A stretch of DNA of 64,000 bases from Microbulbifer variabilis ATCC 700307 (GTDB lineage: Bacteria; Pseudomonadota; Gammaproteobacteria; Pseudomonadales; Cellvibrionaceae): positions 124,001 through 188,000 of the forward strand of contig NZ_AQYJ01000022.1 of assembly GCF_000380565.1 (NCBI RefSeq). The letters are read 5' to 3'. The notes beneath the pieces were generated by a model. The model made no database searches. It was not told the origin of the DNA and was given only the letters and a program-made list of their open reading frames with translations. Numbering within the stretch: the stretch's first letter is position 1; each line of letters starts with the position of its first letter. The position numbers and the translations under genes are program-made. Of the stretch, positions 8,474 through 17,057 are shown in pieces.

Positions 8474-9579
8474 TGAACCAATCCCGAGAATCCATGTTAT
8501 CGATTGTTAAAGGCTGGGTGAATCGCTACTTCAGCCAGGAAGAAGTGGTGCTGCTGGTGCTGCTTCTTACTGTAGCTCTGGTGGTGCTGGCCACACTCGG
8601 GGTGGTATTAGCGCCTGTACTTACGGCTTTGGTAATAGCCTTTTTAATGCAGGGCATGGTGCAAAAGCTTAAATCCTGGCGGGTGCCCCACTGGATGGCA
8701 GTAACACTGGCTTGCCTGGTGCTGGTGGGCGCCATCGTTGCCTTACTGTTTGTAGTGCTACCAATTATCTGGCGCCAGCTAGTGCGGCTGGGTGCGGAGT
8801 TGCCGAATATGGTTCAGCGCGGGCAGGAACTTCTACTGCTGTTGCCTGAGCGATACCCACGCCTGATTTCAGCGGCGCAGATCGATGAGATTTTTAACTT
8901 ACTGGGCAGTGAGTTGGGTGGCATAGGTCAGACCCTGCTAGCCTTCTCCCTGACCAACCTGCCAATTTTTGCCGGATTGTTGATTTATGTGGTGGTGGTG
9001 CCGATCCTGGTGTTTTTCTTCCTCAAGGATTCCGATCAATTGATCCGCTGGTGCACCTCCTTCTTGCCAAAGGAGCGTCCGATGATGCATCAGATCTGGC
9101 ATGAGATGAACGACCAGGTGGCAAACTATGTGCGCGGTAAGGTGGTAGAGATTGGCATAGTGGCAGCGGTCAGCTATGCCGCTTTTCTACTGTTAGGGGT
9201 GAATTACGCCTTACTGCTCGCGGTAGCAGTAGGGTTCAGCGTGTTGATTCCCTATATCGGCGCTGCGGTAGTGACGATTCCAGTGGCGGCCATAGGCTTG
9301 TTTCAGTGGGGGTGGAGCAATGAGTTTTTCTACTTGATGATCACCTACGGCATTATCCAGCTGCTCGATGGTAATGTGTTGGTACCGTTGCTTTTTTCTG
9401 AAGCGGTCAACCTTCACCCAGTGGCAATTATTCTGGCAGTTTTGTTTTTTGGTGGCATCTGGGGGTTCTGGGGTGTCTTCTTTGCTATCCCTCTGGCGAC
9501 TTTGCTTAAGGCCATTATGAGTGCCTGGCCTACCAGTGAGCACCAGGCTGAGTGGGAGGCGAGGCGAATATCGGATTAA
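8470..9579 (+). CDS. AI-2E/PerM-family membrane transporter
   Basis: A membrane protein of about 369 residues with roughly eight transmembrane segments, beginning at VVLLVLLLTVALVVLATLG. It has the characteristic long amphipathic region between the third and fourth segments (AELPNMVQRGQELL), and the C-terminal GNVLVPLLFSEAVNLHPVAIILAVL motif typical of the AI-2E transporter superfamily. Family members act as autoinducer-2 exporters, Na+/H+ antiporters or permeases of unknown substrate; sequence alone does not say which. The start at 8470 overlaps the upstream gene by 4 bp; ATG 8473 is the alternative. Confidence 0.85.
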   Translation: MMNQSRESMLSIVKGWVNRYFSQEEVVLLVLLLTVALVVLATLGVVLAPVLTALVIAFLMQGMVQKLKSWRVPHWMAVTLACLVLVGAIVALLFVVLPIIWRQLVRLGAELPNMVQRGQELLLLLPERYPRLISAAQIDEIFNLLGSELGGIGQTLLAFSLTNLPIFAGLLIYVVVVPILVFFFLKDSDQLIRWCTSFLPKERPMMHQIWHEMNDQVANYVRGKVVEIGIVAAVSYAAFLLLGVNYALLLAVAVGFSVLIPYIGAAVVTIPVAAIGLFQWGWSNEFFYLMITYGIIQLLDGNVLVPLLFSEAVNLHPVAIILAVLFFGGIWGFWGVFFAIPLATLLKAIMSAWPTSEHQAEWEARRISD

Positions 9580-9614
9580 TTATCTGATTTGGGTATTTAA
9601 TCGATATCTTTTCT

Positions 9615-9650
9615 TTGTCTGTAGGTCGCGGCATTTGCTAGAATGCCGCG
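9615..9650 (+). promoter_or_regulatory. purC promoter with inverted repeat over the -10
   Basis: TTGTCT (9615-9620), an 18-bp spacer and TAGAAT (9639-9644) form a plausible sigma-70 promoter 45 bp before purC. The -10 is embedded in a perfect 9-bp inverted repeat, CGCGGCATT (9627-9635) and AATGCCGCG (9642-9650), which could be an operator or an RNA hairpin. Confidence 0.55.
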
Positions 9651-9688
9651 CTTTCTTTTATTTGGTCCCTTCAAATAGGTGAGAGCCC

Positions 9689-10792
9689 ATGAGCCTGGCT
9701 GACAAAGTCCTAGCGGTCAATAATGACCTGCCTATCCGCACTGACAAGCCCATCCACAGTGGCAAAGTTCGCTCCGTTTACTGGCTGACCGAGGCCGACA
9801 GCCGTCGCCTGATCGAGGAGAAAGGTTATCCGGTAGCGCCGGACGCGCCTCTCGCAGTGATGGTAATTTCTGATCGCATCTCTGCATTCGACTGCATCTG
9901 GACCGGTGAAGGCGGTATGCGTGGCGTGCCTGGCAAGGGCGCGGCATTGAACGCTATTTCCAACCACTGGTTCAAGTTGTTTAAAGAACAAGGCCTGGCC
10001 GATAGCCACATTCTGGATATCCCGCACCCGCTGGTGTGGATCGTACAGAAGGCACGCCCGGTTATGATCGAAGCGATCGCCCGCCAGTACATCACTGGCT
10101 CCATGTGGCGTTCCTATCAGAAGGGTGAGCGCGAGTTCTGCGGGATTGAAATCCCCGATGGTCTGCAAAAAGACCAGAAGCTGCCAGAGCTGCTAATTAC
10201 TCCCTCCACGAAAGGTATTCTCAAGGGCATCCCCGGTGTGCCGGAAGCCGATGATGTAAATATCACCCGCAAGAATATTGAGGACAATGTCGAGGCATTT
10301 GACTTCCGCGATTCGGGAGACATTGACCTGTATGAAAAGCTGCTGAAAGAGGGCTTCGATGTAATTTCTACGGAGCTTGAAAAGCTTGACCAAGTCTTCG
10401 TCGACACCAAGTTTGAGTTCGGTTACGTGACCGATGCCAACGGTGAAGAAAAACTGATCTACATGGATGAGGTGGGCACCCCGGATTCCTCTCGTATCTG
10501 GGACGGTGAACAATACCGCGCTGGCAAGGTTGTGGAAAACTCCAAAGAGGGTTTCCGTCAGGCCCTGCTAAACCACTTCCCGGATTCCGATATCCTTCTG
10601 AACAAAGACCGTATGGGTGAGCGTCTGGCTCTGGCCCGTGATAACGAGTTGCCCGAGTCTATGCTGATGGATCTCTCCGCCACCTACGTGGGTATTGCCG
10701 AGAAAATTACCGGCAAGGAACTGGAGATTTCAGATAACCCCAAAGAAGAGCTGCTTGAAGTTCTGCGCAAGGATTACGGCCTGGTCGATTAA
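9689..10792 (+). CDS. purC: SAICAR synthetase PurC, long form
   Basis: Phosphoribosylaminoimidazole-succinocarboxamide synthase, which ligates aspartate to CAIR in purine synthesis. The protein is 367 residues, the long form seen in several marine gammaproteobacteria, compared with about 237 in E. coli. Visible signatures include GKVRSVY near the N-terminus, [10 protein letters not shown], the [16 protein letters not shown] block and [12 protein letters not shown], the family's ATP/substrate motif. The ATG at 9689 follows AGGTGAGA. The gene is monocistronic, with its own promoter and a strong terminator. Confidence 0.94.
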   Translation: MSLADKVLAVNNDLPIRTDKPIHSGKVRSVYWLTEADSRRLIEEKGYPVAPDAPLAVMVISDRISAFDCIWTGEGGMRGVPGKGAALNAISNHWFKLFKEQGLADSHILDIPHPLVWIVQKARPVMIEAIARQYITGSMWRSYQKGEREFCGIEIPDGLQKDQKLPELLITPSTKGILKGIPGVPEADDVNITRKNIEDNVEAFDFRDSGDIDLYEKLLKEGFDVISTELEKLDQVFVDTKFEFGYVTDANGEEKLIYMDEVGTPDSSRIWDGEQYRAGKVVENSKEGFRQALLNHFPDSDILLNKDRMGERLALARDNELPESMLMDLSATYVGIAEKITGKELEISDNPKEELLEVLRKDYGLVD

Positions 10793-10806
10793 TCCAGTTC
10801 TAGTTG

Positions 10807-10836
10807 AAAAAACCGGCGCTGGCGCCGGTTTTTTTG
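10807..10836 (+). terminator. Intrinsic terminator of purC
   Basis: ACCGGCGC-TG-GCGCCGGT (10812-10829), flanked by an A-run upstream and continuing into a T-run to 10835. It lies 15-20 bp after the purC stop. Confidence 0.92.
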
Positions 10837-10991
10837 TTCCTGCAGTTCCGGCTTGGCTCTTAGGGCTTTGCAATTTTCTACCCGCCATAATTCGTCATTT
10901 TTGCTCCTTACTTTCGCCCGATTCGTTGCCGTGTTTCGCCTGCTTCCCTGTTTTTAATAACCCCAGTTAATTAAAAAGTGGAGGGAAGTTT

Positions 10992-13346
10992 GTGAACAGG
11001 GTGATGTTGTTCGGGCAACGCTTTCACAAAGATGATCTGATGCTGCCGACAGAGGAATACTATCGCCGTCGTCAGCGCAGCGGTGGTCTGGGCCGCTGGA
11101 TATTGTTTATTGTGGTGGTATTGGCGGTAGTAATCGCGGCTATTGGTGCAGAGGTGAACGCGCAAGAACTGCCCGGTGAGGTGGACACTGATGCTGCCTT
11201 CTTGGAAACGGTTACCCTGGATGAGGTAAAGGCTGGTGACTTGTTATTTACCGGTGCTGAGATGGGCCGCTATATTCCCGCAGTACACCTAGCGAGCCAA
11301 GTCAAAATAGTTATTCGCGGACTGGTTGCAGATGTACAGCTACAGCAAAAATTTCAAAATACCAGCGATAATTGGCAGGAAGCCATTTATGCATTACCAC
11401 TGCCAGAACAGACGGCCGTTGCCAGGTTACAAATCCAGTTAGGCGAGCGCTTGATTGTCGGAAAAGTACGTGAACGCAAGCAGGCGGCGAAGATTTATAA
11501 GGCTGCCCGTGCGGCGGGCAAGCGCGCAGCCTTACTGGAGCAACAACGGCCTAATTTGTTCACCAATAAGGTTGCCAATATTGCACCGGGAGAGGTAGTG
11601 CAGGTAAATATCCGCTACATCCAACCGGTGACTTACGATGGGGGTACGTTTTCCCTACGTATGCCTACTACGCTAACACCCCGTTATATCCCAGGTGAGT
11701 CTGTCCCTGTGCATGCGCTTGGTGGAGATGAGTTGAATCTGGTAACACAACATAATGGCTGGGCCCTACCGACAAATCAGGTACCGGATGCCCCGGCCAT
11801 TACCCCACTAATGCAGCCGGCTGAGGAGCTTCACGCTATTGGCAGCCATAAGATGGCTATTGAAGTGGAGTTGCATAGCGGTCTGCCACTGGCACAAGTC
11901 AGCAGCCCCTATCACAAAATTGATGTTGAGGATCAAGAGGGCGGGCGCTACGACGTCCATCTGCGAGAAGGAGCGGTGAGTATGGATCGGGATTTTGTCC
12001 TGCGCTGGCAGCCGCATGCCTCGGCCCTGCCTCGCGCCGCCCTGTTCAGTGAGAGGATCGATGCTACTAGTGAGAAAGCTGGAACCTACTTACAGGTGAT
12101 GTTACTGCCGCCCGATGACGGTATTCGCAGCCAGCGCCTGCAGCGGGAAGTGGTTTTTGTAATTGATACCTCTGGCTCCATGTCCGGCAATTCCATTCGT
12201 CAGGCTAAGGAAAGCCTGATACTGGCACTTGCTCGCCTGAGTGTGAATGATCGTTTTAATGTGATCGCATTTAACAGCGCTAGCCGTGCCCTTTTTCCAC
12301 GCCCTGTAGTGGCAAGTGCGGAAAATATCCGTCGCGCACGGCAGGAAATAGAAATCTTGAATGCAGAAGGTGGCACAGAGATGGCACCGGCTCTGCGCCT
12401 GGCTTTGGAGCAGCAGTTACCGGGCGATATCAACCTGGTGCACCAGGTGGTTTTTATTACTGACGGGGCGGTAGGGAATGAACAAGCGCTGTTTGAGGTC
12501 ATACACCAGCACTTAAATAACACCCGTCTTTTCACTGTGGGGATTGGCTCGGCACCCAACAATCATTTTATGCGCAAGGCTGCGCAGTTTGGGCGAGGTG
12601 CCTTTGTCACCATCGGAGATATTACTGAAGTGCGTGAGCGTATGCACGCCCTGTTCACCAAGCTTGAAAACCCCGTGGCCACTGACCTGCAGCTCAGCTG
12701 GCCCGAGGGGTTAGTAGCGGATGCTTACCCCAAGAGAATTCCGGATCTTTATCGTGGTGAACCCTTACAACTGGTGGCCAGGGTAGAGGGCGGTAATTTT
12801 CAGGGGGAAATCAAGCTACGTGGGCGTATGGCAGACAAACAGTTTGTGCGTAAGCTGGCTTTAAAAGTCGATGAATCTGGACATGGTGGCAGTCTTGGAA
12901 GCCTGTGGGCGCGCAGCAAAATTGAATCCTTGCGTGACCAGCAGATGCAGATCGGTGAGAGCAGTGATACTGGCCAAGTATTGCGTGAACAAATTTTGCA
13001 GCTAGCCCTGGCGCACCAGCTGGCTAGCCCTTATACCAGTTTTGTTGCTGTAGAGGAGAAAGTGGTTCGCAATGAAAAGGATAAACTCGCCCGCGGCCCG
13101 GTTACCAATGTGGTGCCTCGAGGGCAAGTGCTGCAGCGTCAGGCTTACCCCAGTACAGCGACTGGAGTCTATACCCAACTGCTTGCTGCCCTGGGATTAT
13201 TCAGCTTTGCAGCATTGTTAAGTCGCGGGCGTAAGCTTCGCAGCAACATGGTGCATCAATTGCGCTACCTGTTGCGCAAGGTAATGCCGGATGTGCGCTG
13301 TACCCAAAATAGCTTTGAAGCCCGGCCTGGGGGAGTTCGTCCGTGA
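10992..13346 (+). CDS. Marine proteobacterial sortase target protein (VIT-VWA)
   Basis: 784 residues. A basic N-terminus of about 36 residues precedes a hydrophobic signal anchor (WILFIVVVLAVVIAAIGAEV) and a VIT domain (about 80-210; IYALPLPEQTAVARL). A von Willebrand A domain follows, with MIDAS residues D392, S394 and S396 (VIDTSGSMSG). Near the C-terminus a sorting signal YPSTATG (719-725) is followed by a hydrophobic helix and a basic tail. This architecture is that of the dedicated substrate of class GN sortase, encoded next door with a 4-bp overlap. The GTG at 10992 has GAGGGA at good spacing; ATG at 11004 is the alternative. The tail of about 41 residues after the helix is unusually long. 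The molecular function of the family is unknown. Confidence 0.9.
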   Translation: MNRVMLFGQRFHKDDLMLPTEEYYRRRQRSGGLGRWILFIVVVLAVVIAAIGAEVNAQELPGEVDTDAAFLETVTLDEVKAGDLLFTGAEMGRYIPAVHLASQVKIVIRGLVADVQLQQKFQNTSDNWQEAIYALPLPEQTAVARLQIQLGERLIVGKVRERKQAAKIYKAARAAGKRAALLEQQRPNLFTNKVANIAPGEVVQVNIRYIQPVTYDGGTFSLRMPTTLTPRYIPGESVPVHALGGDELNLVTQHNGWALPTNQVPDAPAITPLMQPAEELHAIGSHKMAIEVELHSGLPLAQVSSPYHKIDVEDQEGGRYDVHLREGAVSMDRDFVLRWQPHASALPRAALFSERIDATSEKAGTYLQVMLLPPDDGIRSQRLQREVVFVIDTSGSMSGNSIRQAKESLILALARLSVNDRFNVIAFNSASRALFPRPVVASAENIRRARQEIEILNAEGGTEMAPALRLALEQQLPGDINLVHQVVFITDGAVGNEQALFEVIHQHLNNTRLFTVGIGSAPNNHFMRKAAQFGRGAFVTIGDITEVRERMHALFTKLENPVATDLQLSWPEGLVADAYPKRIPDLYRGEPLQLVARVEGGNFQGEIKLRGRMADKQFVRKLALKVDESGHGGSLGSLWARSKIESLRDQQMQIGESSDTGQVLREQILQLALAHQLASPYTSFVAVEEKVVRNEKDKLARGPVTNVVPRGQVLQRQAYPSTATGVYTQLLAALGLFSFAALLSRGRKLRSNMVHQLRYLLRKVMPDVRCTQNSFEARPGGVRP

Positions 13347-13921
13347 TCCGCCCCCTGCTTTTCCTGGTGTGCTTCGTGGCGGGGTTATGGCAGCTGGGTT
13401 CCGCTGCCTGGTTGCTGGCAAAGGCACAGTTGGCTCAGCTACTGATTGTCAGCGCCTGGGAGGAGCAGTTGCAGGGTGGGGCTCCGCAAAAGCCCTGGCC
13501 CTGGGCGGATACTTGGCCTGTGGCCAAATTGAAGCTGGAAGGACAGTCGCCATTAATTGTTCTCGCCGGAGGCAGTGGGCAGGCGCTGGCTTTTGGCCCC
13601 GGCTTGTTGTCGGGTTCAGGGAGCCCAGGGGAAAACCGCACTACAGTGATTGCGGCTCATCGGGATACTCACTTTGCAGGATTGGACCGTGTCAGGCGAG
13701 GTACCTCCATTTATCTGCAAGATAAATACGGACGCTGGCATACTTACCGGGTTTCGGAGATGCGGATTGTGGATAGCGAGAGCGAACGCCTGCCGGTCTT
13801 TGCCGAGCGCGGGTTATTGCTGGTGACCTGTTACCCCTTCAATGCCCTGGCGGCGGGTGGTCCCCTGCGCTACTTGGTCTACGCTGAATATCAATCCGGC
13901 GGGGAGCTGGTTCGGCTGTGA
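13343..13921 (+). CDS. Class GN (marine proteobacterial) sortase
   Basis: A 192-residue cysteine transpeptidase with an N-terminal signal anchor (LLFLVCFVAGLWQLGSAAWLL). The catalytic His is in AAHRDTHF (H106), the active cysteine is C163 in LLLVTCYPF, and the assisting Arg is R176 in PLRYLVY. Sortases are rare in Gram-negatives; class GN members occur as a single sortase with one VIT/VWA target, exactly as here. Translation starts at a GTG overlapping the target's stop codon, so the pair is translationally coupled. It probably cleaves the YPSTATG signal; the acceptor is unknown. Confidence 0.92.
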   Translation: MIRPLLFLVCFVAGLWQLGSAAWLLAKAQLAQLLIVSAWEEQLQGGAPQKPWPWADTWPVAKLKLEGQSPLIVLAGGSGQALAFGPGLLSGSGSPGENRTTVIAAHRDTHFAGLDRVRRGTSIYLQDKYGRWHTYRVSEMRIVDSESERLPVFAERGLLLVTCYPFNALAAGGPLRYLVYAEYQSGGELVRL

Positions 13922-14370
13922 CCGAGACTATTATTTGGGACTCGATTTTGTAGTTCATTTTCTGAATCTTTCCATAAAATATTCCGGTAAAAGGACAAAA
14001 TGGCAAATAATTGTTTTGCCCTTTTGTTTTATTTGTTACTAACCGTCCTATCTGGAAAATTTTTTGTAGTAATACTACAATCCTCTCCGCTAACAACCGG
14101 GAATGGGGTTTTGTCCGCCACTTTGCGCGGATCCCGGAGTAGATAATCACAGTCAAACTAGGCATTTGCGGTAGCAGATGGCGTCGCTTTTCCTCTCCGC
14201 CATATTCAAGTGAAGAAACACGCACTTTGCATTTGCGCCAACAAAGTTGGTGAATTGGCGGAACCAAGAAAAAAAGGAAGCTTTTTTTTGCCCGCGCTGT
14301 AGTTTGCCCGCGTACCGATTTTTGAGAAATAGACCGACTCGACGTCGCCTAATTCGCCGAGGAGCACTTG
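13922..14370. other. Long aceE leader region
   Basis: Intergenic DNA of 449 bp. It holds an AT-rich part near 13990-14040 with an imperfect inverted repeat around GGCAAA/TTTGCC, the 17-bp palindrome at 14064-14080 (listed separately), and a T-run at 14280-14288. No gene was recognised. It presumably carries the aceEF promoter, but no high-quality -35/-10 pair could be fixed. Confidence 0.5.
14064..14080. promoter_or_regulatory. GntR/FadR-type operator candidate upstream of aceEF
   Basis: TTGTAGTA-A-TACTACAA is a perfect palindrome with 8-bp arms and contains TAGT-AAT-ACTA, matching the FadR-subfamily consensus TNGT-N3-ACNA. It lies about 290 bp upstream of aceE. PdhR, the usual repressor of pyruvate dehydrogenase genes in gammaproteobacteria, belongs to this subfamily; no such regulator gene is in the window. 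Confidence 0.5.
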
Positions 14371-17040
14371 ATGCACGAAGATACCGATAACCTCGAAACG
14401 CAGGAATGGCTGGATGCGCTGCAGGCGGTTATCCGCTACAGCGGCAAAGAACGCGCAGCCTTCCTTCTGAAGCAGTTGTCCGATCGCGCTACTGATGTAG
14501 GCGTACAGCTGCCCGCGGCTATCACCACACCCTACCGCAATACCATTCCGCCCAATGCGGAAAAACGCATGCCCGGCGATCTGTTTATGGAGCGCCGCAT
14601 ACGCTCTCTGATCCGCTGGAATGCCCTGGCGATGGTAGTGCGCGCTAACCAGAACAACGACCATCTCGGCGGCCATATCTCCAGCTTCTCTTCTGCGGCT
14701 ACTCTCTACGATGTGGGCTTCAACTACTTCTTCCGTGGCAATGAAGGTGAAGAGCGCGGCGACCTGATTTTCTTCCAGGGTCACAGTGCGCCGGGCATTT
14801 ATGCACGTTCCTACCTCGAGGGGCGCTTCGATGAAGAGCAGCTGGACAACTTCCGTCGCGAAGTAAACGGCAATGGCCTCTCCTCTTACCCGCACCCTTG
14901 GCTGATGCCGGAGTACTGGCAGTTCCCCACGGTTTCCATGGGATTGGGGCCGATCCAGGCGATTTACCAGGCACACATTATGCGCTACCTGTCTGCCCGC
15001 GGCCTGTCCCCGCGCGGCGATCGCAAGGTGTGGGCTTTCCTCGGTGACGGCGAGTGTGACGAGCCGGAAACCCTGGGCGCAATTTCCCTGGCGGGCCGAG
15101 AGCAACTGGAAAACCTGGTGTTTGTGGTCAACTGTAACCTGCAGCGCCTGGACGGCCCGGTTCGCGGCAACGGCAAAATCGTGCAGGAGCTGGAAGGCGT
15201 ATTCCGCGGTGCCGGCTGGAACGTTGTCAAAGTGCTCTGGGGCCGCCTGTGGGATCCGCTGCTGGAGAAAGATGATAAAGGCCTGTTGCAGAAAGTCATG
15301 GACGAAGTGGTCGATGGCGAGATGCAGAACTTCAAGGCCAACGGTGGTGCCTATACCCGTGAACACTTCTTCGGCAAATACCCGGAGCTGTTGGAGCTGG
15401 TTAAGGATATGTCCGACGATGAGATTATGAAGCTCAATCGCGGCGGCCACGATCCTTACAAAGTTTACGCAGCCTACGCAGCGGCGATGGCCCACAAAGG
15501 GCAGCCCACTGTAATCCTGGCGCAAACGGTTAAAGGCTACGGCCTGGGCTCCGCCGGTGAAGCGGCGATGGATACTCACTCCGTGAAGAAGCTGGACCTG
15601 GATTCCCTCAAGCGTTTCCGCGACCGTTTTGCCATTCCGCTCACCGACAAAGAGTTGGAAGAAGTGCCTTACTACCGTCCATCTCCGGACAGCCCGGAAA
15701 TGAAATATATGGCGGAGCGTCGCAAGGCCCTGGGTGGTCCGGTTCCCCGTCGCCCGGTTGAGTGCCCGAAATTGGAAATTCCCGGTCTCGACGCATTTAG
15801 CGCACTGACTAAAGGCTCCGGTGAGCGTGAAATCTCCACCACCATGGCATTCGTTCGCGCCATTGCCGCACTAGTAAAAGACAAGAATATCGGCAAGAAC
15901 ATCGCGCCGATCGTTCCCGATGAAGCCCGTACCTTTGGTATGGAAGGCCTGTTCCGCCAGCTGGGTATCTATTCCTCCCAGGGGCAGCGCTACACCCCGG
16001 TGGATCACGGCCAGATCATGTATTACAAGGAAGACAAGAAAGGCCAGGTGCTGGAAGAGGGCATCAACGAAGCTGGCGCTATGTCCGCCTGGATGGCGTT
16101 GGCCACTGCCTACAGCAACCACGGCGTGCCGATGGTGCCTTTCTATATTTACTATTCAATGTTTGGCTTCCAGCGCGTGGGCGACCTGGCCTGGGCCGCT
16201 GGAGATATGCAGGCACGCGGTTTTCTGATCGGCGCCACTGCCGGCCGCACCACCCTGAACGGTGAGGGTCTGCAGCACCAGGACGGTCACAGCCACGTGC
16301 TGTCCTCCACTATCCCCAACTGCCGCAGCTATGACCCAGCCTACGGTTACGAGCTGGCAGTGGTTATGCAGCGCGGCTTGAAAGAGATGTACGAGGAGCA
16401 GAAGAACCTCTTCTACTACATCACCATCGAGAACGAAAACTACCTGCAGCCGGAAATGCCCCAGGGTGTGGAAGAAGGCATTATTCGCGGTATCTACAAG
16501 CTGCAGTCCAACGTCAAGAAAGGCGCCAAGGGCAAAGCGGCGAAAAAGCATGTGCAGCTGATTGGTGGCGGTACTATTTTGCGCGAAGTACTGGCAGCGG
16601 CGGATATCCTCGCCGACCAGTTCGGTGTGACTTCTGACGTGTGGAGCCTCACCTCCGCCGTTGAAGCTGCCCGTGAAGGTCAGGATGCGGCGCGCTGGAA
16701 TATGCTGCACCCAGAAGCTGAGCCGCGCAAAGCCTGGATCACTGAGCAGTTTGAAGGCAACACGTCTCCCGTTATCGCCTCTACCGACTACATCCGTTCC
16801 TACGTGGAGCCTCTGCGCGAATTTATCGACGGTGAACTGACTACCCTGGGCACCGATGGTTTTGGTCGTAGTGACAGCCGTGAGCAGCTGCGCCGCTTCT
16901 TCGAAGTGGATCGCAACTACGTGGTAATCGCCGCACTGAACGGCTTGGCCAAGCAGGGTGTTATTGATGCTAAAGAGGTTGCGGAAGCGATCGTGAAGCT
17001 CAATATCGACGCCGAAAAAGTTAACCCACGCATCAGCTAA
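14371..17040 (+). CDS. aceE: Pyruvate dehydrogenase E1 component, homodimeric type
   Basis: An 889-residue thiamine-diphosphate enzyme that decarboxylates pyruvate and transfers the acetyl group to the lipoyl arms of E2. The length matches E. coli AceE (887). The N-terminal ETQEWLDALQAVI region, GHISSFSSAATLYDVGFNYFFRG, and the ThDP-binding GDGECDEPETLGA followed by NCNLQRLDGPVRGN are all visible. GGGTILREVLAAADIL marks the C-terminal domain. The ATG at 14371 follows GAGGAG. aceF starts 17 bp downstream, so the two form an operon; no lpd gene follows here. Confidence 0.97.
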   Translation: MHEDTDNLETQEWLDALQAVIRYSGKERAAFLLKQLSDRATDVGVQLPAAITTPYRNTIPPNAEKRMPGDLFMERRIRSLIRWNALAMVVRANQNNDHLGGHISSFSSAATLYDVGFNYFFRGNEGEERGDLIFFQGHSAPGIYARSYLEGRFDEEQLDNFRREVNGNGLSSYPHPWLMPEYWQFPTVSMGLGPIQAIYQAHIMRYLSARGLSPRGDRKVWAFLGDGECDEPETLGAISLAGREQLENLVFVVNCNLQRLDGPVRGNGKIVQELEGVFRGAGWNVVKVLWGRLWDPLLEKDDKGLLQKVMDEVVDGEMQNFKANGGAYTREHFFGKYPELLELVKDMSDDEIMKLNRGGHDPYKVYAAYAAAMAHKGQPTVILAQTVKGYGLGSAGEAAMDTHSVKKLDLDSLKRFRDRFAIPLTDKELEEVPYYRPSPDSPEMKYMAERRKALGGPVPRRPVECPKLEIPGLDAFSALTKGSGEREISTTMAFVRAIAALVKDKNIGKNIAPIVPDEARTFGMEGLFRQLGIYSSQGQRYTPVDHGQIMYYKEDKKGQVLEEGINEAGAMSAWMALATAYSNHGVPMVPFYIYYSMFGFQRVGDLAWAAGDMQARGFLIGATAGRTTLNGEGLQHQDGHSHVLSSTIPNCRSYDPAYGYELAVVMQRGLKEMYEEQKNLFYYITIENENYLQPEMPQGVEEGIIRGIYKLQSNVKKGAKGKAAKKHVQLIGGGTILREVLAAADILADQFGVTSDVWSLTSAVEAAREGQDAARWNMLHPEAEPRKAWITEQFEGNTSPVIASTDYIRSYVEPLREFIDGELTTLGTDGFGRSDSREQLRRFFEVDRNYVVIAALNGLAKQGVIDAKEVAEAIVKLNIDAEKVNPRIS

Positions 17041-17057
17041 GAGAAGGCAGAACTCCT

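Noticed and set aside
14206..15579. Long minus-strand frame opposite aceE
   Set aside because: Shadow of the high-GC third codon positions of aceE; low-complexity His/Gln/Arg-rich content and no family.
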